64,000 nucleotides of DNA from Stieleria magnilauensis (GCA_007753675.1 CP036432.1:8310233-8374232), one strand, 5' to 3'; shown: positions 17,984 through 26,624, numbered from the stretch's first letter. The notes: a model not told the origin generated them from the sequence alone. Numbers and translations are program-made.

Positions 17984-19087
17984 ATGGCCAATCAGCAGCA
18001 AGTTTTTTCGTTCATGGAGGCTACCGCGGTCGCCCCGCCCCAAGCGAAGGGTCGGGCTGCCGAGGGTCGGGCTGCCGGCGCGAACCTTCACATCTCTAGC
18101 GAACCTGCGCCGTTTGCCGCCACCGGACGGGCCCAGGATCTTCCCCCGGCTGAGGAAAAACAAGCCCCGTCGGGTCGGAGTTCGGCGGTCGACACGCGGA
18201 CCTGCCATCAAGAATCGGCGACGGGCCCGGACGCCGCCGCAAGCCGGGGGATTTCAAACGAATCGGAGCCACCCAGCCGCGAGGCGATCTTGAAATCATT
18301 GCGGGCCAAGGTCGGGTGCATCAGCACGGCGCGGCAAAGCGATGGGAGAGGATTTTCGACCGGCTGCGAAGCGATGGATCAGTGGTTGCCGACCGGCGGT
18401 TTGCACCCGTCGACGCTGACTGAATGGATTGCCGCCCACGACAGTGCCGCCGCCGGATCGTTGGCGATGGCTGCCGCGGCGAATCGCTTGCGTCAAATTC
18501 CCGGTCGACCGCTGGTGATCGTCGATTGCAGCGGCACGTTCTATCCGCCGGCGGCCGTCTCGATGGGGGTGCCGCACCAGCGGATGATTCTGTTGCGTCC
18601 CCGCAGTGGTGCCGATGCGATTTGGGCGATCGATCAATCGCTGCGTTCCGGCGCCGCCGCGGCCGTCTGGGCTTCTTTGCCCATGCAAGTCGACGATCGT
18701 GACGCAAGACGTTTGCAATTGGCGGCCGAAAGCGGTCGAACGCCGGGGTTGCTGGTGCGTGGGTTTGCCGCGCGGGGAAAACCCAGCTTCGCCGAAGTCC
18801 AGTTTTATGTGTCGCAGCAGCGGCGTGAACTGGCGCGTTCGGTCACCCGCCGCACGCGTGATTTCGAAGTCATTTCGGTCACACTCGACCGTGTTCGTGG
18901 CGGTGCGGTCGGCAGGCAGCTTGCGCTGCAAATCATCGATGCGGCAACGATCCGTCCGCTTTCCACCACCACCGGCCCACAGACGAAACGGCATGAAACG
19001 GCTGCTGAGCATCTGGCTTCGCAACTGGCCCATCCAGCGATTGCAAAGCGAGTGGCGGCGCGACGCGACTCTCGAACCGCTTCCTAG
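17984..19087 (+). CDS. imuA: ImuA-like RecA-fold protein of the translesion mutasome
   Basis: 367 residues. A disordered, A/G/P-rich N-terminus (first ~110 residues) includes a short tandem repeat (GRAAEGRAA from near-identical 15-bp units). The RecA-like core follows, with FSTGCEAMDQWLPTGGLHPSTLTEW and later LVIVDCSGTFYPPAA. The Walker A region is degenerate (no GKT/GKS), as in ImuA proteins. It overlaps imuB by 95 bases. In characterised bacteria ImuA works with ImuB and the polymerase DnaE2 in damage-induced mutagenesis under LexA control; no dnaE2 and no obvious LexA box are visible here. The ATG at 17984 is the first good start. Confidence 0.85.
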   Translation: MANQQQVFSFMEATAVAPPQAKGRAAEGRAAGANLHISSEPAPFAATGRAQDLPPAEEKQAPSGRSSAVDTRTCHQESATGPDAAASRGISNESEPPSREAILKSLRAKVGCISTARQSDGRGFSTGCEAMDQWLPTGGLHPSTLTEWIAAHDSAAAGSLAMAAAANRLRQIPGRPLVIVDCSGTFYPPAAVSMGVPHQRMILLRPRSGADAIWAIDQSLRSGAAAAVWASLPMQVDDRDARRLQLAAESGRTPGLLVRGFAARGKPSFAEVQFYVSQQRRELARSVTRRTRDFEVISVTLDRVRGGAVGRQLALQIIDAATIRPLSTTTGPQTKRHETAAEHLASQLAHPAIAKRVAARRDSRTAS

Positions 19088-20684
19088 TGATGCGTCACCG
19101 GACAACCGCGCGGCACCGCTGATCCTTTGGAAGAACGATCACCGCCGCGGACGGCTGGTCGTCGCCTGCTGCGCCGCGGCGCGGCGGATGGGCGTTCGCA
19201 CCGGCATCGCGATCGCCCAAGCGACGGAGCTTGCCGGTTCCGCCGGCGTGACCCCGATCACCGCCGAGCATGATCCGATCGCGGATTCGATGGCCTTGGG
19301 ACGCGTTGCCGATGCCCTGCAACATCAAATCAGCCCGCTCGTCGCGATCGAATCACTCGGCAAACGACTTTGGGCCGGTCAGGTTTTGCTGGAACCCGAC
19401 ACGTTGTTTTGTGATCTGTCCGGGGTCACGCATCTGTTTGAAGATGAAGCCGGGATCCTGGACGCCACCGGGCGCTGTCTGGCCGAACTCGGATGGGTCG
19501 GCAAACTGGCCATCGCCGATCACGCCGCCGCCGCTTGGGCGCTGGCCCATTACGACGTCAACGACCCCGTGATTTCGACACGCGGTGTCGATGATTTGCT
19601 GCACTTGAGCGTCAACGCGCTGCGGATCGAATCGGAAATCAAACACACCCTTGACCGATTGGGGATCGAAACCATCGGCGCATTGCTGCGACTTCCCCGC
19701 GGCGGACTGGCCCAACGCTTGGGCGACGGAATCGTCAAACGGATTGCCGAAATCTTGGGCGAAGTCGAGATCCCGTTGGAAGTCCACCATGCCGAACAAC
19801 AGCACCTTAGCAGCCATGAATTGGAATACCCGACGGATGATCTTGAGATTGTGATGGATCGGGTGGGGCGGCTGGCGGAGTCCATCGTGGCGAGTTTGGC
19901 GGCGTGTCAGCGCGGAGCGTTGCGTGTGGCGTGTCGTTTAGAACTCGTCGACCGGGCGCCGCTGTCTACGGTGATCGGCATGTTCGCCCCGACCCAAGAT
20001 CAACAACATCTTCATTGCTTGATCAACTCCAGTTTGGAATCGTTGCGTGTCGCGTCACCGATCACCAAGATCACCTTGTCGGTCTTGCAGAGCGGCCCGC
20101 TGCGGACACAGCAAAACGCGCTCTTCGCCGACGAAGCCTTTGGGTTAGGTGACAATGCAGTCTCCGATCGTTCCCTCGCCCGGCTCGTCGACACGCTCTC
20201 CGGTCGCCTCGGTCGCGATGCGGTCTTGGGTGTTCGATTGAGTGAAAATCCGTTGCCGGAGAAAGCGTTTCGAACCTATTCCTTGACCGATCATCGGACC
20301 CGCAAGGCGCTGCGGCGGTTGCCATCGAAACAACCCGCTCGGCGAAAGACGGCGGGCGAGCGTTCCACCTTTCACGCTCCCCGCCGTGACGATGCACGCC
20401 GCCGCCCGATGCAATTGTTGCGCAAACCCGTTCGCTTGACCGCGGTCGAAAAATCGCCCGCCCACGCCGCCAATCCTTTTCAAGCCCTGCCACCGTTCCG
20501 ATTCGAAGGTGCGCTGCACCGCGTCGCGTTTGCCTGGGGCCCCGAACGCATCGAAACCGGCTGGTGGGACGGCCCGACGATTCGCCGCGATTACTACCGC
20601 ATCGAAACCGAAACCGGAAACGTTTGGTGGGTGTTTCGAGAGTTAAAGAGCGGGGAATGGTTTTTACATGGACGTTTTTTTTAG
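18993..20684 (+). CDS. imuB: ImuB-like Y-family polymerase homologue
   Basis: 563 residues from the ATG at 18993 (MKRLLSIWLRNWPI), inside the end of imuA; the longer upstream reading is shadow. Matches the Y-family polymerase fold: an N-terminal palm start SIWLRNWPIQRLQ, FCDLSGVTHLFEDE in place of the catalytic acidic motif, a helix-hairpin-helix segment (LDRLGIETIGALLRLPRGG) and a little-finger region. As in other ImuB proteins the catalytic carboxylates appear lost, so it likely acts as a clamp-binding adaptor. The C-terminus ends with a DUF6504-like stretch (WWDGPTIRRDYYRIETE...GNVWWVF). The usual third partner, dnaE2, does not follow. Confidence 0.88.
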   Translation: MKRLLSIWLRNWPIQRLQSEWRRDATLEPLPSDASPDNRAAPLILWKNDHRRGRLVVACCAAARRMGVRTGIAIAQATELAGSAGVTPITAEHDPIADSMALGRVADALQHQISPLVAIESLGKRLWAGQVLLEPDTLFCDLSGVTHLFEDEAGILDATGRCLAELGWVGKLAIADHAAAAWALAHYDVNDPVISTRGVDDLLHLSVNALRIESEIKHTLDRLGIETIGALLRLPRGGLAQRLGDGIVKRIAEILGEVEIPLEVHHAEQQHLSSHELEYPTDDLEIVMDRVGRLAESIVASLAACQRGALRVACRLELVDRAPLSTVIGMFAPTQDQQHLHCLINSSLESLRVASPITKITLSVLQSGPLRTQQNALFADEAFGLGDNAVSDRSLARLVDTLSGRLGRDAVLGVRLSENPLPEKAFRTYSLTDHRTRKALRRLPSKQPARRKTAGERSTFHAPRRDDARRRPMQLLRKPVRLTAVEKSPAHAANPFQALPPFRFEGALHRVAFAWGPERIETGWWDGPTIRRDYYRIETETGNVWWVFRELKSGEWFLHGRFF

Positions 20685-20689
20685 TTTCA

Positions 20690-20767
20690 ACTTGAAACTT
20701 GAAACTTGAAACTTGAAACTTGAAACTTGAAACTTGAAACTTGAAACTTGAAACTTGAAACTTGAAA
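20690..20767. repeat. Heptanucleotide tandem repeat (ACTTGAA)n, about 11 units
   Basis: About 78 bases of near-perfect 7-bp repeats begin six bases after the imuB stop. The preceding GTTTCAA makes a palindrome with the first unit. It looks like a slippage-prone microsatellite; no coding role (the Phe/Lys/Gln-rich antisense ORF across it is an artefact). Confidence 0.92.
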
Positions 20768-20800
20768 AAAACGCACACGCTGCAAAACAAATTCCTGTCA

Positions 20801-20835
20801 ACAGCTAACAGCTAACAGCTAACAGCTAACAGCTA
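20801..20835. repeat. Heptanucleotide tandem repeat (ACAGCTA)n, five units
   Basis: Five copies of ACAGCTA followed by one variant (ATCGCTA) that runs into the 3' end of the diacylglycerol-kinase-like gene. It is a second, unrelated 7-bp repeat only 33 bases from the (ACTTGAA) array, in the gap between two converging genes. Confidence 0.9.
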
Positions 20836-21723
20836 ATCGCTAACCAACAACCGAACTCTCTGCGGCAGCGTTTTGATTTCCAGTGGCAGTCGTCCGGCGT
20901 AGTCACCGTCGAGTTCATAGGCGACGCGTTGGTCGGATTCGAATCGCAGGCTTAGCACGTGATTCTCTTGGACGCCGCCGAACCTTCGGTGCATTCCCGT
21001 CACGATGCCTAGCGCGTAGCCGAATCCGCTCAGCAGCCCGCGACCGGCGAAGGTGATCAGGTCCAGGTTTCCGTCGTCGCCGGCTGCCGAAGGATGAATC
21101 CGCAGTCCCGCGGCATAGCACGGCAGGTTGAACGCCATCGCCCAGCCGACCTGGCGTTGTTGAATGACTTCGCCGGAGACGTCGATCGCCGCGACGCGGA
21201 TGGCGGGAAATCGATAGGCCCGACAGGTTTGCCAAATCGGTTTCAGGTAACTGTGGCGACGGATGTGTCCTTTGCGTCGCAGGTGCACTCGGCGGACGAC
21301 TTCGGCATCGAACCCGGCCGTCGCCATGATCAGAAACAGTCGTCCGTTGGCTTCCCCGGCATCGATCTGGATCGCGCGTCCTTCGGTCAGTGTTTTCATC
21401 ACTGCTTCGGCGGCGTTGGATTGCCCCAGGTACCTCGCCAGAAGGTTTTCGGTGCCCATCGGCATCGGCAGCAGTGGCGTTTCGGGGAACGTGCTGGACG
21501 CGACCAGGCTGATCGTTCCGTCACCGCCGGCGGCCACCACGACCGGTTGTGAAACACCGGTTTCACGCCGACGCGTCGCAACGGCGTTCAGTTCGCGGGG
21601 GCAGGTCACCGTCTGGTACTCGATCCCGGCGGCGGCGAGCAGCTCGGCCAACCGGGGCAATTGTTCGCGCGCCGCACCGCTGCCCGCCTTGGGGCTGGTA
21701 AACAAAATCACGTCCAACGTCAT
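20833..21723 (-). CDS. Diacylglycerol/lipid kinase family protein (DAGK catalytic domain)
   Basis: 296 residues from the ATG at 21723 (MTLDVILF); the longer frame upstream is rejected because the family starts at this strand. The nucleotide-binding motif GGDGT (66-70) and the following PMGTENLLARYLG (normally PxGTxNxxAR) mark the DAGK/YegS/sphingosine kinase superfamily. The C-terminal beta-sandwich with AAGLRIHPSAAGDDGNLDL is the usual second domain. Likely phosphorylates a membrane lipid with ATP. The stop codon lies inside the (ACAGCTA) repeat. It is divergent from the BamA POTRA gene, with 329 bases between starts. Confidence 0.9.
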   Translation of the reverse strand: MTLDVILFTSPKAGSGAAREQLPRLAELLAAAGIEYQTVTCPRELNAVATRRRETGVSQPVVVAAGGDGTISLVASSTFPETPLLPMPMGTENLLARYLGQSNAAEAVMKTLTEGRAIQIDAGEANGRLFLIMATAGFDAEVVRRVHLRRKGHIRRHSYLKPIWQTCRAYRFPAIRVAAIDVSGEVIQQRQVGWAMAFNLPCYAAGLRIHPSAAGDDGNLDLITFAGRGLLSGFGYALGIVTGMHRRFGGVQENHVLSLRFESDQRVAYELDGDYAGRLPLEIKTLPQRVRLLVSD

Positions 21724-22052
21724 CGCTCTCGGTGCGGAAAATGTGCTTGACTCTCGGGTACCTGACCCTCTTTGTCGCATCATTCTTCGAAGATTCCAAC
21801 CAGATTCACGCAAGATGCTGGGGGAATCTGCCTTGTCTTGGCACTTGCCCCGTTGGTAACACCCTTTCACGCCATGAATCGCGCGAGCTGTGAATGACCG
21901 CGCGGTGGCCCAAACACGATCCACGGACGGATTGCGTTTTCCTCGTCGAAACGGTTTGCCTTCGTCTAATGACACAACGAATCAATACGCACGGATGCCC
22001 CGAGACCGAAATCCGCTGGTGCAAGATCGCCGGCGGCGCGTCGGCATCCGCG

Positions 22053-23558
22053 ATGATCGCGGGGCAACGCGGTGAAGCATCTATTGCCGGTCAATTACGA
22101 GCTCTCAGCGGCAGGGCGCAAGCCCTCCGGTCCCTCCTCGTTGCCAAGACACCAGAGGGCTCGCGCCCTATCGCTAAAAAATGCTTCACTGCGTTTATCG
22201 CGGGGGTTGTCTGTTTGGCGTTTTCACTGCCTGCGGCGGCCCAAATGGGCGGCGGCATGGGTGGCGGAGGTCCTCAGAGCGGCGGTCCGGCAGGACCGGC
22301 CGAGCGTCCCAAGTTCCGCGATCACGTCCACAACCAGGATGCCCTGCCGATCGGCCGCGAACACGGCGACAAGGTCGTCACCAGTGTTCGAATTGTCGGC
22401 AATCGAGCGCTCAGCGAGCATGAGATCCTGCAAAAGATGCAGACCAAGAAAGGGCGGTTTTTCAGCCGCGAAGTCTTGCTCGGCGACGTCCATCGGTTGA
22501 ACGAAATGAAATCGTTTGACCATGTCACTTTCAAAACCAAAGACAACGATGCCGGGGTCGACGTAACGTTTGTGGTGCATGAACGCGCCCTGATCTCCGC
22601 GATCTCCTTTCACGGAAACAACCGCGTCAATGACCGCGATCTGAAGGGTCGCGCCGGATTGGAAGTCAAAGATCCGCTCAGCGAGTTCTCCGTCGAATCG
22701 GCCCGCCGGCGATTGATCGACTACTACAAGGACGAAGGGTTCAACCAGGTCGCGATCACGTCGACGATCGGGTTCAAGAACAAACCCGGCATGGTGATCT
22801 TTCGGATCAACGAGGGACCCAAAGAACGAATCGCTAGCATCAATGTCATCGGCAATACCTTGTTGAGCGAAGCCCGGCTGAAGAAACTGATCAAGAGCCG
22901 TGGACCGTTTCTCAAATTCGGCTACTACACCTTCAACGTCGCCAACATGGCCAAGATCGATCGCGACGTCGATATCTTGGCCGCGACCTATCACAACCTC
23001 GGCTACCTGACCGCTACCGTCGGTCGGCGAATCTCCTACAGCGAAGACGGCAAATGGATGGACGTGACGTTTGTGGTCAACGAAGGCAAACGTTTCAAAA
23101 TCAACAGCGTGCAAATCATCGGCAATCAATTCGTCACCGAGGATTCACTGCGGCAGCGTTTGGAACTGAAGGCCGGCGACATGTTTGACGGCACCATCTT
23201 GAAACGCGACGTGGGCGAGATCGTTTACGGCTACGGCGAACTGGGATTCATCTATGCCGATGTCCAGCCCAAGACCGTGATGCGTGACGAAGAGAACACC
23301 GTCGACTTGGTCTATCAGATCGAAGAAGGTGACCGTTGGAAGATCGGCGAGATCCGCGTCAACATCGAAGGCGAACCGCACCTGATGCGGGAGACCGTGA
23401 TGTTGAACATGTTGGAGATGCGCGAAGGTGATTTCATCGACCGCAGACTGCTGGAAATCGGTCGACGACGCATGAGCAATAGCCAGTTGCTGGAAACCAA
23501 TCCGCAAATCGCCGACCCGCCTGACATTATCGTCGATCCTCGGGAGGATGCGTTTTAA
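22053..23558 (+). CDS. BamA-type POTRA-domain protein without a barrel
   Basis: 501 residues from ATG 22053. A signal-like hydrophobic segment (AFIAGVVCLAFSLPAAAQ) lies about 45-60 residues in, preceded by about 24 residues encoded by a palindromic repeat. After a Gly-rich linker come five POTRA-like repeats, each starting with a beta strand such as VTSVRIVGNRALSEHE, ISAISFHGNNRVND, IASINVIGNTLLSEA, INSVQIIGNQFVTED and IGEIRVNIEGEPHL. No beta-barrel follows: the gene stops at 23558, where TAATG starts the barrel gene. It is likely periplasmic, receiving outer-membrane proteins for folding. The true start is uncertain because no ATG lies between the repeat and the signal. Confidence 0.85.
   Translation: MIAGQRGEASIAGQLRALSGRAQALRSLLVAKTPEGSRPIAKKCFTAFIAGVVCLAFSLPAAAQMGGGMGGGGPQSGGPAGPAERPKFRDHVHNQDALPIGREHGDKVVTSVRIVGNRALSEHEILQKMQTKKGRFFSREVLLGDVHRLNEMKSFDHVTFKTKDNDAGVDVTFVVHERALISAISFHGNNRVNDRDLKGRAGLEVKDPLSEFSVESARRRLIDYYKDEGFNQVAITSTIGFKNKPGMVIFRINEGPKERIASINVIGNTLLSEARLKKLIKSRGPFLKFGYYTFNVANMAKIDRDVDILAATYHNLGYLTATVGRRISYSEDGKWMDVTFVVNEGKRFKINSVQIIGNQFVTEDSLRQRLELKAGDMFDGTILKRDVGEIVYGYGELGFIYADVQPKTVMRDEENTVDLVYQIEEGDRWKIGEIRVNIEGEPHLMRETVMLNMLEMREGDFIDRRLLEIGRRRMSNSQLLETNPQIADPPDIIVDPREDAF
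22068..22193. repeat. Palindromic element inside the 5' end of the POTRA gene
   Basis: Outer arms 22068-22080 and 22181-22193 pair at 12 of 13 positions. Inside lies a relative of the GTTAGCGG/CCGCTAAC family (22104-22176; arms CAGCGGCAGGGCGCAAGCCC and AGAGGGCTCGCGCCCTATCGCT). The reading frame stays open through it. Confidence 0.8.
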
Positions 23559-25153
23559 TGAATCATCCCTCCCGCACCGACACCGACCGCAACGTTTTTC
23601 CATCACCCCTGACACCAGCAAGCGAATCAACCCGAATGGAATCGATCGATTTGCCGAAACGATTGGCCAGGCGAGCCGCCATCAACACGCCGATGGCACG
23701 TGCCCTGGCGGTTCCAATCGCCGTGCTCGCCTGCACCGCGCTGGCCTGGACCTCCTCGGCCAACGCCCAGAACTATCCGCCGGGATACAACCCGCCGACG
23801 GGGACCTACGTTCAGCCGCAACAAAACTACGCGCCGCAACAAAACTACGCGCCGCAACAAAACTATGTGCCGCAGCCGGTGCCGCAACAGGCGGCGCCGC
23901 AGACGACGTTTCCGCCGACTCAGTTCGGGCCGCGTCAACGCGTGCTCCAACCCGGTCAATCGGTTCCCGGAAGTGGCACCGCGTTTCCGCCGATCGGCAC
24001 CGATCCGGTTTACACGCCTAACGTTCGCGTCGCGGACTTGATCGTCAACGGATTTCCCGCACGGACCGGACGGATCATGTTCGGCGGTGCGGTCAACAGT
24101 GACGCCGGGGTGACCGGACAGATCACGATCGACGAACGAAACTTCGACATCATGCGTTGGCCGCGCTCGTTCCGAGACCTGTTCGGCGGGACCGCCTTCC
24201 GTGGTGCCGGGCAAACCTTTCGCTTGGAAGCCGCACCGGGCAGCGACTTTGATCGATACAGTGTCCAGTTCGCCGACCCGAACTTGTTCGGTTACTTGCC
24301 GATCAGTTTCTCAGCCAGCGGATTCCTTTACGACCGGCGTTACGACGACTGGGATGAGAACCGACTCGGCGGTCGATTCTCGCTGGGCTATCGCATCACG
24401 CCCGACTTGTCATTGGCTGTCGGCATCAGTGGCCAGAATGTCGACCTCAGTCGGGTTCGGACGCTCAACACGGCGATCCTGTCGCCGGGTGATGCGGCCG
24501 AATACCAGGAGCTGACCGACGCCCAGGGTGACAACGAACTGTACAGCGGCAGCATCACGCTGACGCACAACACCCGCGACAGTCCGATTCAGCCCAGCCA
24601 GGGTCACTATTTCCAGTTCCAGTTCGAAGAAACCTTCGGCGATTACGACTACTCCCGGATCGAAGTGGAGTATCGCAAGTACTGGTTGCTGGCGTCGCGA
24701 GCCGACGGCAGTGGTAAACAAACTTTCTCGTACAGCACCCAAGTCGGATTCAGCGGGAACGACACGCCGATCTTCGAAAACTTCTTCGCCGGCGGTTACG
24801 CGACGCTGCGAGGATTCGATTTTCGCGGTGCAGGCCCCGTGGTGGGCGGTACGGGCGGAAATCCCTTCGTTGCCGTTGGGGGGGAATTCCAATTTCTCAA
24901 TTCCGTCGAGTACATGTTCCCGATCACGGCCGACGACGCCTTTCGCGGTGTCGCATTTTGTGACTTTGGTACCGTGGAAAGCAGTGTTAAACTGGACGCC
25001 GACTCGTTTCGTGTCGCGCCCGGTTTGGGTTTGCGTGTGGCAATCCCGGCGCTCGGGCCGGCCCCGCTCGCGTTCGACTTTGCCTACCCGGTCAACAAGT
25101 CTGACTTTGACAACGAGCGTATCTTCAGCTTTTACATGAGTTTGATTCGGTAA
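23558..25153 (+). CDS. BamA/TamA-family outer-membrane beta-barrel protein (bacterial surface antigen domain)
   Basis: 531 residues from ATG 23558, which shares a base with the upstream stop and has GGGAGG nine bases before it; ATG 23636 is an alternative. It carries its own signal (PMARALAVPIAVLACTALAW...ANAQ), then a Q/N/P/Y-rich linker with repeated QNYAPQ units, then a 16-strand-type barrel: PNLFGYLPISFSASGFLYDR, GGYATLRGFDFRG (the conserved RGF loop-6 motif) and a final strand ending in an aromatic-rich tail (IFSFYMSLIR). The POTRA domains are in the preceding gene. The pair probably works as one BamA assembled from two polypeptides. Confidence 0.88.
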   Translation: MNHPSRTDTDRNVFPSPLTPASESTRMESIDLPKRLARRAAINTPMARALAVPIAVLACTALAWTSSANAQNYPPGYNPPTGTYVQPQQNYAPQQNYAPQQNYVPQPVPQQAAPQTTFPPTQFGPRQRVLQPGQSVPGSGTAFPPIGTDPVYTPNVRVADLIVNGFPARTGRIMFGGAVNSDAGVTGQITIDERNFDIMRWPRSFRDLFGGTAFRGAGQTFRLEAAPGSDFDRYSVQFADPNLFGYLPISFSASGFLYDRRYDDWDENRLGGRFSLGYRITPDLSLAVGISGQNVDLSRVRTLNTAILSPGDAAEYQELTDAQGDNELYSGSITLTHNTRDSPIQPSQGHYFQFQFEETFGDYDYSRIEVEYRKYWLLASRADGSGKQTFSYSTQVGFSGNDTPIFENFFAGGYATLRGFDFRGAGPVVGGTGGNPFVAVGGEFQFLNSVEYMFPITADDAFRGVAFCDFGTVESSVKLDADSFRVAPGLGLRVAIPALGPAPLAFDFAYPVNKSDFDNERIFSFYMSLIR

Positions 25154-25155
25154 CC

Positions 25156-26460
25156 TTGCAACAGCCGACCCAACCGTCCGCCGCCTCGGGGTCTTGGACC
25201 GACCAGATCCAAGCGAGGTTTCGATGCGTCCTTTCCGACGACTTATCGCGATGGTTCGACGACGAGATCTGGCGCTTTGCCGACGGCAGCGTCGGCAACC
25301 GGTTCGCCTCGGCGATCCCGCCCCAGGAACTCATCGACGAGGCACCCACGGCGATCTGGCCGGCGCTGATGCCCTGTGACTTTCTGCCCATCCTGACCAA
25401 CACGATGGGCGATTGGTTGTGCGTCCGGATCGCCGCCGACAATTCGGCCGGACAGATCGTCCATTGGTACCACGGCGGCGGCGACTGGATCCCCTGGGGC
25501 GACTCGCTGGCCGAAGCCATTTACTTTGACCACGTTCGGCACAAGCTGCCCGGCAGCCGTCGTGACCACGCGATCTCCGCGGGTTCAGCGAGCGACGAAA
25601 GCGATCGATCCTGCCATCGATTGAATCAATGGGCGATCACTCGCCTGGAACATCGGTCGGCCTCCGAATTGGAACCACTGAGCGGTCTTGAGCTGGCCGG
25701 CGAGATGAACGATCGCCACATCAGCCAAGCGGCGGTCTTGTGCCAAATGGTGATCGATGCGTTAGAAAATCCGCTGCTCGGCGACGATGTCCTTCGCGGC
25801 TTGGACATCGACGATCCCGAACAACTCCAGCGCGGCTTGTTCGACAACCGGCTGATGGACCAGGCCTGGATCGACAAGGTGGTCGCGGCAAACGTTTCCC
25901 GCCAGCAGGTGCTCGACCAGCAAGATTGGGAGGCGGCGATGCGCTATTGCCGTCGCGCGATCGAGTTTGCGCCGGAACTCGGTTGGGCCTGGGACGTCTT
26001 GGGGTACGGCGAAGAGCAATCGGGGAATCGCGCCGCCGCGATCGATCACTACCGAAGCGGGCTGAACTGTTCCATCTTCACCGATCAGACGGTGCGCGTT
26101 CGGACGCACGGGTTTTGCGGTGAAGGCCAAAAGTTTTCTGCTGCGCGGTTGATGACGCTCGGCTACGAGCCCTGCGATTCGGTCGAGCAAGGTTATTTCG
26201 AAAGCCTTTGCGTGCCTTCGGCCAGCGATCGACGCGATCGAGTCCGTGAGCACTTCGCCGCATTGGCGCAACAAGCGCCGCCCGCCCAAGCCCACGAATT
26301 GTGGGTCCGTGCGGGATGGGATTTGGGCGCCGAACCGATGCTGGCGTTTGCGGAACTGCTCGAGCAAATCGCAGTCGCGGCAGACGCCGCCGGCAGAACG
26401 GCCCAGAGTGAACTGGCCCGTACCCACCGAAACTGTTTCCGAGATCGCTACGGCATCTAG
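25156..26460 (+). CDS. SMI1/KNR4-like and TPR-like protein, 434 aa
   Basis: Starts at TTG 25156, two bases after the barrel gene stop; no ATG is near and no Shine-Dalgarno is clear. Residues about 70-130 (CDFLPILTNTMGDWLCVRI...VHWYHGGGDWIPWGDSLAEAI) resemble the SMI1/KNR4 (SUKH) fold, with the usual G-D-W and W-G-D-S-L pattern. The second half is helical, with a TPR-like unit (DWEAAMRYCRRAIEFAPELGWAWDVLGY). No signal peptide. Its position right behind the BamA pair suggests co-transcription, though the function is unknown; SUKH proteins elsewhere are often toxin-immunity or cell-wall related. Confidence 0.72.
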   Translation: MQQPTQPSAASGSWTDQIQARFRCVLSDDLSRWFDDEIWRFADGSVGNRFASAIPPQELIDEAPTAIWPALMPCDFLPILTNTMGDWLCVRIAADNSAGQIVHWYHGGGDWIPWGDSLAEAIYFDHVRHKLPGSRRDHAISAGSASDESDRSCHRLNQWAITRLEHRSASELEPLSGLELAGEMNDRHISQAAVLCQMVIDALENPLLGDDVLRGLDIDDPEQLQRGLFDNRLMDQAWIDKVVAANVSRQQVLDQQDWEAAMRYCRRAIEFAPELGWAWDVLGYGEEQSGNRAAAIDHYRSGLNCSIFTDQTVRVRTHGFCGEGQKFSAARLMTLGYEPCDSVEQGYFESLCVPSASDRRDRVREHFAALAQQAPPAQAHELWVRAGWDLGAEPMLAFAELLEQIAVAADAAGRTAQSELARTHRNCFRDRYGI

Positions 26461-26492
26461 TAGTCCTTGTCACCTTGCGTTTCGGGTAAGGC

Positions 26493-26562
26493 GGTAGTGG
26501 ACGAGGCGACGAGTCCTCTGCAATCGGCATATCGGCAAGGACTCGTCGCCTCGTCCACTACC
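26493..26562. terminator. Strong perfect hairpin (25-bp arms, 20-base loop)
   Basis: Arms 26493-26517 and 26538-26562 are perfectly complementary (starting GGTAGTGGACGAGG, ending CCTCGTCCACTACC). It lies 33 bases after the SMI1-like gene stop. No run of T follows, so it is either a REP-type element or a non-canonical terminator. The rest of the 342-base gap holds a possible promoter and nothing else recognised. Confidence 0.75.
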
Positions 26563-26593
26563 CGAAAAGATAGCGGACACGGAATACTCGTGC

Positions 26594-26624
26594 TTCACGA
26601 GCCGCGCGCCGATTCGTCTATAAT
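26594..26624 (+). promoter_or_regulatory. Possible promoter for the SHD1 protein gene
   Basis: A perfect TATAAT at 26619-26624 is preceded by TTCACG at 26594-26599 (19-base spacing), a weak -35. It would give a leader of about 170 bases before the ATG at 26803. Confidence 0.35.

Noticed and set aside
20071..20790. Minus-strand ORF starting with FKFQVSS repeats
   Set aside because: The repeated peptide is only translation of the (ACTTGAA) heptamer array, and the rest is antisense to imuB.
23541..23570. Sequencing frameshift joining the POTRA and barrel ORFs
   Set aside because: The barrel ORF has its own ribosome site and signal peptide, so a real gene boundary is more likely than an error, though reads were not available.
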